A stretch of 64,000 nucleotides of DNA from Rhea pennata. Its lineage: Eukaryota; Chordata; Aves; Rheiformes; Rheidae. This document shows, piece by piece, positions 22,029-34,000 of the stretch (the first letter of the stretch is position 1; the number at the start of each line of letters is the position of its first letter). The stretch covers positions 6,396,001 to 6,460,000 of the forward strand of contig NC_084682.1 of assembly GCF_028389875.1 (NCBI RefSeq), written 5' to 3'. Position numbers and translations under genes: made by a program. A model generated the notes under the pieces. That model was not told the origin of the DNA and searched no databases. It saw only the letters and a program-made list of their open reading frames with translations.

Positions 22029-25000
22029 CTGCGGAGAGAGGAAACAGCAGAAACGTTAGCGCGGGCTGGTCGGCCGCGCTCCTTGGCATCACGGCCTGCC
22101 CCCGACAGCCTTCGGAGGGGGCAGGACCGCGAGGGAGTTAGCTGAGACCTTCAGCCGATGGCAACGGATGGTGCAGCTGGGGCAGAAGGACACGGCAGCT
22201 GGTTTCCAGCTGGAAGGTGCCCAGCACCAAGTACAGCCTAGTCAAATCGGTAACTCAAAGCGGGCACGTACTCCTTTTCCATGCCTGCGATAACCGGCGT
22301 ACTCAGCTGCTTTTAAAGGTGAAAAAGAAAAAGAAAAAAGTGAGAAAAGCCCTTGGCTAGATGAACAAACAGGAACCGTGGCTTAATACCACCTCTGGTA
22401 CTGAGTGCTGCAATGCTCGTCACACTGATGATTACAGAAGCCTTTTAGCTGGAGGAGCTGAGGCCTCGGGCAGAAAGATTTAGCCTGAGACAGCAAATGC
22501 AGCATCAGCACCTCCTGGGTTACGTGAGCTGAGCAAGATTTGCACCGTGTTAGCCCTGTTATGGCTCCTCAGTCCAGCTGCGAGACGAGCGCTGCAGAAA
22601 CAGCCATAGGCAAATAAATGAATTTTCAAAAGCCCCTACAGAGACTCCTTAGCCGGCGCTAGGCTGGCGTTTCACAGGTCAATTTATCTTCCAAAGCAAA
22701 TCAGGACCATAGCTGCAATCGGGCCCCCTCGGCAGACGATTGCTGCCGCGGACTTTTTGCTAATGAATTAGTCTGCGTGACTGAGAAGGCTGAAAGAGCC
22801 TGAGGTGAGTAACTCGGCAGCGTGGCAGGATCGGAAAGTCTTCCTCCTGCTGAACAAAAAGTCAACTTACAACCACTGCTGGGCTGCGAGGAGTTTGCCT
22901 TTGCCACCTAATTTACTGCAAGCCAAGGAGGAGGTAAATTCCTACAGTTCTTATTGAAATCAACGCCCCTTCAAGAGTTGGACTTTCCAAAATCATCGTC
23001 GCCAGAATAAACTTCCTAAATAATCATAGGAAGGCTGAAACTGCAGGGCAGCTTTTTTTTTTTTTTCTTCTTCTTTCTTTCTTTTTCTTTTTTTTTTAAT
23101 ACTGGGCTTCACAGAACCGGTGTCAAGATATTCCCGTGGAGCTAAAAGCTTCCCTGGCATGAGAAGGATGCCAATATTGTACACTTGCAACTTGTTTTTT
23201 GGGGGGAAGGTTAAGAAAAAGCAAAGGATTGGGGGAAAAAAGGCTTGTCCTGAAATTCTGGCCGTCTCAGAGCGCGGTCCTACTCCTGCTTCAGCTGCTG
23301 AATGTCAAACAGCAGAACAGACACTCTGGGACCGGAGGGAAGGACCATGAACACATGCAGCAAGTGCACGTGGTCTGGGAGCGATAATGTTGCCAAAAGG
23401 ATGACGCTCCTCCAGCCTCAAAGGAGGACCTGAGCCAAGAAAACATGATTATTTAGCTTAAAGGAAACACACATAAATAGGAATGTGGCTGACCCCACAT
23501 TCGTATACAATAATAATGAATAATACAGAGAAGACGAGACCAGCCTGCTCTTCCTTAGCCTCTCCTAACGCACGAGCCGAGGGACCCGCACCGGCGCCGA
23601 GCGACCCGACTCCCCGGGAGCAAAGCAAAGTCGTGCGTGCACAGGGCTGCGCTTCCCACCGCGGCACGGGCCGGCGACCACGAGCGTTCCCCGAGGCAAC
23701 TTCAAAAAATCTCTTTACTGCCTTCATGATGCCGCCTACTCAGCTTCTTTCCTTCTTTCATTAAAAAAAAAAAAAGAAAAGAGCCATCAAAATCCGGAAG
23801 GCAAACGTAGCCGAAGCCCAAAGCAGACCCGGGGTGGCCGTGTCCTCCACAACGTGGAGGCAGATCTGCGTGCCAGCGCTGGAGCTCCAGCTCTCCTCCC
23901 ACGGCCAGCGTGGGGCTCGGGCTTCGCGCGGCCCCTCGGCCCCCCTCTGCCGCGGGGATTAGCCCCCGGGCTGCTTCAGCTTCGCCCGTACGGCCCCAGC
24001 AGGGTTTAGGGGCTCATTAACCCGGGCAGATTCACTCTCCCATTCCCACGAACAGCCTGGAAAGATTTCACTCCTCGCCTTAGAGAGATCTGGGGCTAAA
24101 GCGGATTTTTAAAATACATAAATACAAATGCATGCAACTTTAAAGCATCTTTTGAGCTTACCAATAAACATATAAGAAATTCCCACGGTTTTACAGTGAA
24201 GAGGGAAAGCAGCGGTGGGGATGAGTTATTTTGGTCTCCTCTTGCTCCAAGGACCGTGGCAGTTTTGCTAAGGTCTGCAGTTTTTCGCTTGGGAAAGCCT
24301 GGCCGTTTCCTGGCTGGCAACTTCCCATCGACTTTTAAGCATCTCGTTAAGAGCGCACGTGCAGGGTCCCCTCTAAAATTTTAACGGGAATACTAATCGC
24401 TGTGCACCAAGAGCATCCATAAAGGAACCAGACACATCTAACAAGTGGCTCAATTAAATTCAAGAGAAAAAAGGAAAAGAAAATGCACAGTGTTTTTGTC
24501 TTTCAATCCAAACCTCCTGCTTTCTTGGCCAAGCAGAAGTCCCAGAGCCCTCACTGGGGTCTCCAGGAAAGCCTGGTGACTCCAACTCCTGGGGCTTATG
24601 CCCAGTCGGCTTTGGGAGCCAATTTCTGGATGAACAACCGGAGACAGGTAACCACTGCTGAGGCTCAGGGATGCGAATGCCCAGAGAAGGTCCAGCGGCA
24701 AGGCCAGACCAAGGAGAAGGCCTGGGAGAGCCCAGAACAGCAGCCATCCCCGCGGCTTCCCTTCAGCTTCGCCAAGCCTATAAGCACGAGGTTACTGCTG
24801 CAGCATCATTTCATTGCATCGCTGTGTAGGTAGGCAAAGAAGTCCACTAAAAACTGTTAAGTAACGAGGTTTTTTGGAAAATGAAACTGAGCTATCCAAA
24901 GAAGCAGCCTGATAAACATCTCCAGTATGGCTAACGAAGGAGAGCAGTTGCATGCCCTACCAGAGCTCCTCAGCACGGTCCAGAGCCGAAGAGGCTGGAC

Positions 25001-28000
25001 TCAAACCTTTTGTAAAACCACGGTCTTGCTCTATGTGAGAAGCACCACTTAACCGCTTACGTGTTACGTGAAAGTCTGTTTTCTCAGAGATTCTTCCCAA
25101 CAAGTTGGTTTTAATTTCCTGCTACACAAAATTCAAAAAAATAAGCATTTGGGATCCATCAAAATGCTTTGCTGTAATTATAGTTCTTTCTTTGACTTAT
25201 TAAGAAAATGTAAATACCCTGTTCTCGGAATACTCCATTTTCTCCCCTCAATCCCCCCCCCCCCCAGAATACAACATATTTACATACTCCTCCTTATAAA
25301 ACATTTTCCTCTCAAGGAACTTGCAGCATTCTATAGAAAAACTGTGCTGGAACATTTCCAACTAACTCCACTCTGGTGTAATAAGAAACTGCAGCTGAGG
25401 CCTCATTAATAATATGTATTTGCAGGAAAGGCAATTTGCATGTGTGCCAACACAAAACCAATCATCAATTTAAAAGAAAAAAAACACTCTGGGATTGCTG
25501 CTGCTGTAAATGTCTTCCCAGAAGGCAATTGGGCCAGAAAACAGAATTTGTTCAAGTCTGCGTGAAAACAAACCATAGGAACATTTTCTTTAATCCTTAG
25601 TGCAGAGAAAAAGGGGGGGGAGGGAAAGAGGCTGAAAACGCTCTTGGAAATGGGCTCTTATGATTGAGTATATTAAATATATCCAAATAACTATTGGCTG
25701 TACACAAGCAACTCCCTGCTACGGAGAAAGGGAGCAATCGCACTTCGCGGCCGGGCGTCCCGCGGCGTTTCGGTCCGCCCACCAGCCGCTGCCCCTCGCG
25801 TCTCGGAAACCAGAAACGCCTGGGAAAAGCTCGCAGAGAACGGCAAGCGTGAAACCGGGAAGCGGTGCCCTGGAGCTCTGAGCTTTCCTTCTGTTTGAGT
25901 CTGTTTTCCCCTCCGACGTCGGTATCCGTCCGCCCGCCGGGGACGGGACTGCCACCGTCCCGCTTCTCGTACCTTACCCCCAGGAGAAGATTCAAGGGCA
26001 TCCGCAGCCGCCCCCCCGGTTTTGGGGTTGTTCAGCGGAGCCGGGAGCTGCAACCTGCTTCGCCTGCATCCCGCAGGATCCTCCTCCCGCTGGGCAGTTT
26101 CGCACGGAGCCCCGTGCGGCTTCGCTACGAGCTCACGGAGCTGTTTCGCTTTACTAGACCCTTTCCAGGGGCACGGGGGCGGTGGAAAGCAGCCACTACC
26201 GCCGCTGGGGAGGAAAAGCCCAACACAAGAAAAAGGAGCAACAATGAGCTTATTTGACGGCCCAAAGAAAAGCCCACGAAGTTACCATGAAGCAGATTAT
26301 TCCACCCTCACTGCCAGGGCAGGATTCTTTCCTTTAGGATATTTTCTGGTACTTCTAGTTCATTTGTTCCATTGGGGAACAGCAAAACCAACAGTGCAGG
26401 CATTTGCCAGAATTAGCGGGAAGCAAAACCGCTCCTCCACCTCCGGGGTTGAGACTGTTTGAAAATCTGGCGACCAGGTTGTGGAGGGATCGAGCAGGGG
26501 AAGGAGTCCTTTTACGGAGCGGTTTGGCGAAAAGCCTTTAGCCCCTTCCGGAGCGTGCAGGCTTTTCCTCTAGCGCGCGCACGGAGGGCGTCTAAATACG
26601 CGCGCGCGAGCTGCAGCTGAGCCCCAGCAGCCGACAAACCAGGCGTTCGCTAACCCCGGCGCCCTGCGCCGCGGCAGGGCCGGGAACGGCGAGCACAGAG
26701 GGCACTGCCCGTCCGCCACGCACGACATTCGCAGGCGGCGAGCAGGGTAGCAGCGGCACGTTTGCATCTCCCCCGCTCCGCGAACACGAGAGCGGCAACG
26801 CTGCTCTGCAAAGCGCCCCAAAGCCGGGAGATGTCTGGGGCGCAGGCGAGCGCGGCCGCCGCCGGGTATCAGCGTCAAGCAAACCCGCCGGCAACTGCTC
26901 TAGCTGCCGCTGAGCGGCACTTTGCAGAATTATTCCTTAATCACCAACCTCACAGATATTTGCTCCCCTTCATTTGCAGTGCTTAAAGTTCTGGTCTGTT
27001 TTTTGGCTGTAGTGAACACCTCGAACCACAGCGCCTAAGAGCAGGCCTGGCATTTTGCTGGGCTGCGCGCTGCACGTGGCTATCAGCCGGATCAAACGGC
27101 GGATCGCAGCTTTGCTGGAAGACAGCTCCCTCCCATGTGGTTTTCCTTAGCATTGCAACAGAGTTTCCAAACATTTCTGCCAAAATATAGAAAATATTCT
27201 GCTTTTATGTGCATTGGCTGAGCGCTGTGTGTAGCAGACCAAACCCGAGGCAAGCACCTTCCATATGAGCTGCTCTAAGCGGTATGTGCATGCAGGCGTC
27301 TTCGGCACGGCACGTATATGGGGCTTGTTCATGGGAGCACCCGGGAATTGCCCCGGATAGTTCTGTCCGTCTGCAAAAACCAGGGATGAGCCGGTCACAG
27401 CGGCCTCTGGGCAATCAAACAGCCGGGGCGGCAGTGGAGGACCGGACGATGAGACCCACCTTCCTCGGGGTACACACGCGGCGTACCTTAACAGAGAGGA
27501 GACAGCGTAATTCTTGCTCCAGCCTCCTCGCACCGGCAGCGGATTTGCACTGGGAGCGCTGAAGGGATCATTTGTTGCAGGAGCTACAACTCCAGGTGGC
27601 TGCGGATGATTTTCTTGCACAAACGTCTGTGCTTCCCCCGCCCCGTGAAAACCTCCCTTTTCTGCTTCACAAGGGCTTTGTAGAGAAATGCAAGCAGGTG
27701 CCGCGAGCAAGCGTTAAAAAATATCGGCATGCAGCATTCCTGCAGAACAGAAACGTGGTGCGGTCCCGGTGAAGCGAGGAGTGGGACGTTAAAAGATCAT
27801 TCCCGCCACCACCACCAAGCTGCCTGACCTAAGTTCATCGCAAAATCGAAGCACCCGTCTCTTCTGTTTTAACCAAACCAACCCTTACAGACCTGCTTCT
27901 GCTCCTCTCCCTTTGCTTTGCCATGAACTCGGCAGGTTTAGCCCCAGCGGACGAGCCGGCTCACGCTTCCAAGGTTTGCAAGCGCAAATGAGGACAGTTT

Positions 28001-31000
28001 TATGCCTATGTGACCGGCTCCCAAGCGCAAGGGAAAACATCTAACCCACAGGTAACCGGAGGATAAGAACTGCCACGGCACGCTCGAGCCTCCTGAGCGC
28101 ACATAAAGCCGGCCCAAGCTATCGGTTTCCACCTTTAGCAGGGTATTTTACACAACGTTTTGCATCAGAAGCTCTTACAGGAGCAAAAGGGAGCTCACGC
28201 TGGTGCCCAGCCGTGAAATCGGTCCCTGAAGTGCCTGTTTCAGGCTAATGTTACCTTGCACATAAAAATCCATACTCGATGCATTTACCTTTAGGGCACA
28301 ACCTGGAGAGCGAGTGAAATCACCAGCCTTCATTTTACAAAGGCTCAGTTTCTGCACAAGTTAAAACATTCAGGCCCTTGTCACCATTGTTTTGATGGGA
28401 AGAGCCCCCCGGCGCTGAGCAATCCTCGGGAACAAAACGATGGCCGCTCCAGTGAGATACGGGATTTACTGGCCCTAAAGAAAAATTCCCAAGCCGTCTC
28501 GACCCCGAAGCTGAACGGGAAGCGTGCATTTTACTGGCAGGCAGCCCCATCTCTTTTAACACCATCACGGGAGCGTCGCTAAAATAATCCGCGGGAAAGC
28601 AGCGGGAAATCCTCGGCATGCCGCACACTTTAGCAGGGAAAGAAGAGGAAGGAAATTTCTGAAATCCGCAGAAATTGCCCCCCGTCCGCCTCTGGGATAA
28701 TTAAACTCTAATTCCTTCCCTGAACCCTTCAACATGCCTAAAGCAGCTGCAGGGAAAGCGAATTGCTGCATGTTGGGAGACGGGCAGAGCCATGGGCCCA
28801 GGGAAATTATACCACTTAATGAAGCCATGCTGCAGATTGCAATGTGAGTGTAACCTGGCTCGTTAGCAGTCGGTGCACTAATGAGCGTGCCTCCAGCAGA
28901 TGGGACCCAGGAGCACAATGCATCGCAAAGCTGCAGATTTCAAATTAAGAAAGTATTTTCAAGCAACTTTACAGCTCCAGCCCAGGAGTTCTCCGCCAAG
29001 GCCTCCGCTGCCCGCGCAGTAGGGTTGCAAACCTTAACCACTAGCAGGGAACCAGGAACAAAGCCAAAATTCCCATTAAACGGTCACGAAGCAGAAGACT
29101 GTGCAGAAGACTGGGGATGAGGCTGGTGCATCTGAAGTACGTGGTTATGCACTTCCCGCTCCCAAGGCGAGATGCCTCCTCCAGGGAACCCACTAATGGA
29201 TCCTCTGGGCAGGGCACGGGCACTGGCTCCAAACCTTCCCCTTCTGACCCCAAAGCTTTCTTGCAAGACAGTCAGGAGAATTCCTCTCCAACGAGAAAGC
29301 AAATGAAAAGCAACAAAAGGAAGAGAGTGAAGAGAAAGAAGAGACAACACAAGGAAGCGTTATCAGCACAGCTGCAGCCTGCAAAGCTACACAGAGAAGG
29401 GAAAGGAAAAATCATTCTCTCTCCTCCAGCAACCACTGTCTCATTTTCTCCAGCCCAGGCGATGGCACGCACGGCTCGGTGCATGCAGTGCAAGCGCTGC
29501 TCTCTATTTACAACCTCCTTTTGGGGGGGGCTGTTGCCGCAGGCACCCCAGTGAGTGGAAATCCAACACACGGGGCTGCGAGCACCGTTATGGGCTTTAA
29601 TGAGCTCTTACAAGACAGCTGTGGGGCATGATGTTCCCCAAGGCAGGACGTTTTCCTGTTCCTTGTTTTCCCGTCTACACAAAAGACCAAGTGTCCGCTT
29701 GCCCAACTGGGGTTGATAACGCAGCCGCGCTGGAGCGCTCTCGGGAAACCGTGCTTTATTCCTGCAAGCTAAAGCATTGCAGGGACGGTGCAATTCAGCA
29801 GCCGTGGTCCCTGGACTGGTATCTGTCCCTGCCACCAAGATTTCTTGTGCAAATCCTGCCCAAAGCATTAAATAAGCATCTACGGATACCCTGAAGCAAA
29901 AGTAACTGTGGCTCTTTCGGCTCCGCGGGAGCCGGATTGCTTTTCCTGGAAACAACTCCTCCGAAAAGCCGGCAGCTGGGGAAGGACTCGGCGGCGCGAA
30001 GCCTCACGTTTGGCTCCCCGCCGGGTCCCTGCCGCCGTGACGTTATCCCCTCGGGAACGGCAGCCCTCGCCGTCCCTCCCGCCGGCAGCGCCGGCTCGCT
30101 GGGGGCGAGTTGCTGCCGCCGCGCTTTTCGTGAATAATTCATACCGTATCGGATTGCTCTTGCAATGCAACCGGCCAGCACAACACCGCACATTTTCCCT
30201 TGCTTCTGCTGAAAAAAAAAGCTCACAAAATAATGAGCTGGCAGAACCTGATGCCTGTATCATACCCATGACCGCCCCGCGGTCACATCTGTGAATTTAA
30301 CCCAGCTTCCCTGAAAAAATAAGGAAAAGGCCTTTCCTTCCTGAACGACAGCTGCCGACACCGGATCTCTGCCACCGAGAGCGGTGGGCGCCCCAGGGGA
30401 GCCTCGCTGGGCGCTGCGGAGAGGTGTCGAGCGAGCCCTGGGCTTGTACCGAGAGCAGCTAATCCGTCACGAACCCGATCCGCACGGTCAGGACCCAGGA
30501 CTCGGTCCTCCCGGGCTTCGCGGGCGCTGGGGTTTCTGCCGAAGACTCGAAATCTGGATCGGTTCCCTGAAGTTTGGAGTTTGCAAAGCTGCAGCTCGTC
30601 TGGCAGTTCAGACATCCGCGCTGACAGCGCTGTCTCTGCGGCTGCACAGGCAGGGTTTCTACATAGTCTCCACTAAATCCGAATAAAACCTATCGGAATC
30701 GCAGGGGTAGTCCGTATCCGCTCAAACAGCTCCTCCGCAGGGACAGCCGGGCTGCCCGAAGAACGGCGCGCGAGAAGAGGGAGCAGAGGGAGCGGGGTCT
30801 TCTCCAAACGCCAGCGGGAGCTTTGGAGATCGGCCAGGAAGCCCTTGATTTAATGCCTTGATTTATTTAGTTCAGTGAACGAAGAGCAACAGGCAAAGCA
30901 AAGGAGCAGAGCAGGCTGCAGCCTGCTATAAACAGCTACAGAAAGGCCTGGGAAACTGTTCCTGCAGGTTTAATTTTTATTTCTGATAAAACGGGCCTGT

Positions 31001-34000
31001 CCGCTCCCACTCCAGCGCCGGGGACCAAACCACCCCTGCTCGCTACCGCCCCGAGCTGAAGCTTGTTGCCCCGCAAAGAGACGGACGCGAAGAAAACCGC
31101 AGGCCGCCGCGCCGAACCGCGGCGAGGGGCAGCGGAGCAGAGGACCGCCGGGTCGCGGCGGGAGCCTCAGCTCACGCCGGGGCCGAAACCTCCCTGAAAT
31201 CGGCAGAAGGGCTCTCGGGCGAGACGGCACCTCCTCGGTCTCGTTGCTGCTCCTTTACGGGGAAATGGAGCAGTTCTGAGCTGTCAAAAGGCCTCCGAAG
31301 TGCTCAGAGAGTCATGCCAAAGCACGGTCGAGAAAACAGAGGCATTTCTCCACTTGTGGGTCTCTAAGCTCGCTGGGGGCCAGGGCGCACCGCGGCAGCC
31401 CTGCGGCACACGGGGCTCCTGATCTCCTTTGGCCACCGCCTTCGGTCTGCTTTCCTCCCTTCTGCCGTGATCTCTCTTCAGACTACGTTCTTCCTAGCAG
31501 GGGTTGGTCTACAAACAGCCCCTACTCAACTAGGAACCAAAACTCCCCGGGGAGCACTAGCGACCACCTGGGTACGAATCGCAGCTCTGCTGCACTGCGA
31601 CTTTCCCCCCTTCTCACTTTACAACAGGTTCTCACTTTACAGCTAAGAACATCTAAAGCATCATCGAACTCCAGGAGCCGTATCGCCGATGGAGCTCGAT
31701 CACGGGCCGCGGGGAAGCCGCCGGGCCGGCTGTGAAGCAGCTGTCCCAGCCGAGGACAGGGTTTTTGTGCCCGGCTTTGGAGGATGCAGAGCTAATAAAA
31801 TTTCCTGCCACCACCGGGGACAGACTTCAGGTTGCGCGCGGACAGAAAGATGCTGCGGCTGGGGACGCATCCCCTGGAAAGGCACTGAAGAACGCTTGTA
31901 TGGGATTAAAAATCCAGATATTAGCAAATACCCGCCACGGGTTCCCCGCGGAGCTTTCCCCAGGGATCACGCAAGGGAGCACGCTGCTTCTTCCCAGGGG
32001 TTACGCTTCCATTAAGGAGCGGATCGCCGCGCAGCAGGAAGAAAAACGCATTCGGCGCGCCAGGTTTGCAACGCCCGGGCTGCTGAGCGTCGGAGCAAAG
32101 CTCGATTACGTTATCACAGGAGCCGGGGCGGAGGGGGCTGCGGGTGCCCCGGGCGAGCCCGCGTCCCGCGGGCACCCGCTGCGCCTCCTCCCGCCGCGGC
32201 GGGGACCGTTCGCGCTCCGCCGCCGCCGCCGGGCCCAAGGGACTCACCAGGCTTGGGGCTTCCTCCTGGCGAGGCCGCGGCGCCGCCACTGCGAGTGGGG
32301 GCTCAGGTGGTAGGTCAGCTGCCGGCAGAGCTTCTCCACGGCCCCCAGCGCGTCCCCCTCCTGCGGAGACAAGGGGGAGCCCGGTGAGGGGGCTGCGGCC
32401 ACGGCCGGGACCGCTCTGAACGCGGCGCCCTTATCGGGGCGGGCACGGGGAGGGGGGGGGGGGGACCAGCCCCGCCAGGACGGGGAGTTTCCCCAAGGGG
32501 AAGCAGCTCCGGGGATCGAGGAACGAAACCCAACGGCCGCCGCGCCGAGAGCAGAGCGAACGCCGAGGGGCTTCGCGGCTGACCGGGAAACTCTCCAACC
32601 ACGCGCTGCTTAGGGGGGGGGGGGAAAAAACCGTCGTTTTGGTGGAATTCGAGGTGGGGGGAAACTCTAATTCTGAAACTCTCTGAACTCTGCTCCGGAA
32701 ATCCGCGCTCCTGCAAGCAAACCACCGCACAGCCACCGGCCTCCGCCGCGCCGCCGGACGCTTGGCCTCAGGAGCGCGGCAGCGCTCGCACGCCGCGCCG
32801 CCGGACCGCGTGCAGCACCCCCTCCGCCTCTCCGGCCTGCTCTCTCACAGACGGCCGGCGGCGAGTAACCTAACCCGAACATCGGTAACGATCGTAATTA
32901 CGAAATAAATCAAGGCGCGAGGATGCGTGGATGCGTGGAAGCTGCTTGGTTTTACGAAATCGTAAACGAGGCGAGCTTGCGGAGGGGGGAAGAGGGCTTG
33001 AGCGCGTGCTTAAACCTTCGCTTTTCAATGCGCCAGTTACGAGCGCGCTCAGCTTCCAACGGGAGTTTTAATCCCGCGGTTTGCGACGGCGCTTCCAGCC
33101 CGCGCTCAGCCTCGGAGCTGCGGGAACCTCCAGCGGCGCCTGCTCCGGGGCGGAGGAACCCGCGGAGGCTCAGCCCCGTCAACTAGCACAGGGAAAACTC
33201 CAAAAGCGTGTTTTATTGCATGTTTTCTACCGGAAGACCCCCCAAAAACACATTGCAGCCCTGCTTTAATTACCGGCTCGGTACGTCTTGGGAAGACGAG
33301 GGCGTTTGCTGCTCCGTCCGCGTAGCGCCCGTTTGCTCTCCGCCTGCAGCGCCTCCCGCTACCGCCACGAATTTCTGCACCTACCCTAAGTTTTAGCTCC
33401 TGTAATCTCTCTTTGCGTCTGCGAGCTGTTTTGATCCCTTTCAATTAAAGAGAACCAAAATAATTTGCCATAAAGCAAAGGGAGGGGAGGGAAGCCGGTG
33501 AAAAATGCTTTCGGGAGAGCAGCAATCACTCACAGCTGGTGGCGACGCTCTCCTCAGCGCCGAAACGCAGGGTGAATTTCCTAATCGCTGCCTTGAGTAG
33601 CTACAGTTCTGCTGCAAAATAAAAGCTACACGCTGAGATTAGTCTTCAGAGCCACGGGGCTAATATTTACAGCAAACTATTATGTTGCATTTCCTCCCCA
33701 AATTGGTACTTGGTCTCCCGGGGCGGGGGGGGGGGGGGGGGGGGTCCCAGAAACGGCCTGGCTGGGACTGCTTGGATGCCTCCGAGCGAGGCAGTAAATA
33801 CCTAAATATCTACATCTCGGCCTTTTAAATCCTTTGCCGTAAGGCAAAAAAAAAAAAATTAAAATAAAAAAATCTCTCTCCAGACCGGCCGCTGCAAGGC
33901 CAGTGCCAGGCGACACGCTGGACCTCCCGCGGCCGCGCAGCGGCGCAGGGCCCCGCGGGGCGCGTGCAAAATAGGTCACCATGAATCACTGAAGAGCCAC

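Noticed and set aside
29117-29554. Lysine-rich plus-strand open frame of 145 codons in LRRC75A intron 3
   Set aside because: The lysine/arginine run comes from a short A/G-rich tract. There are no splice sites or family match, and the strand is opposite to the gene.
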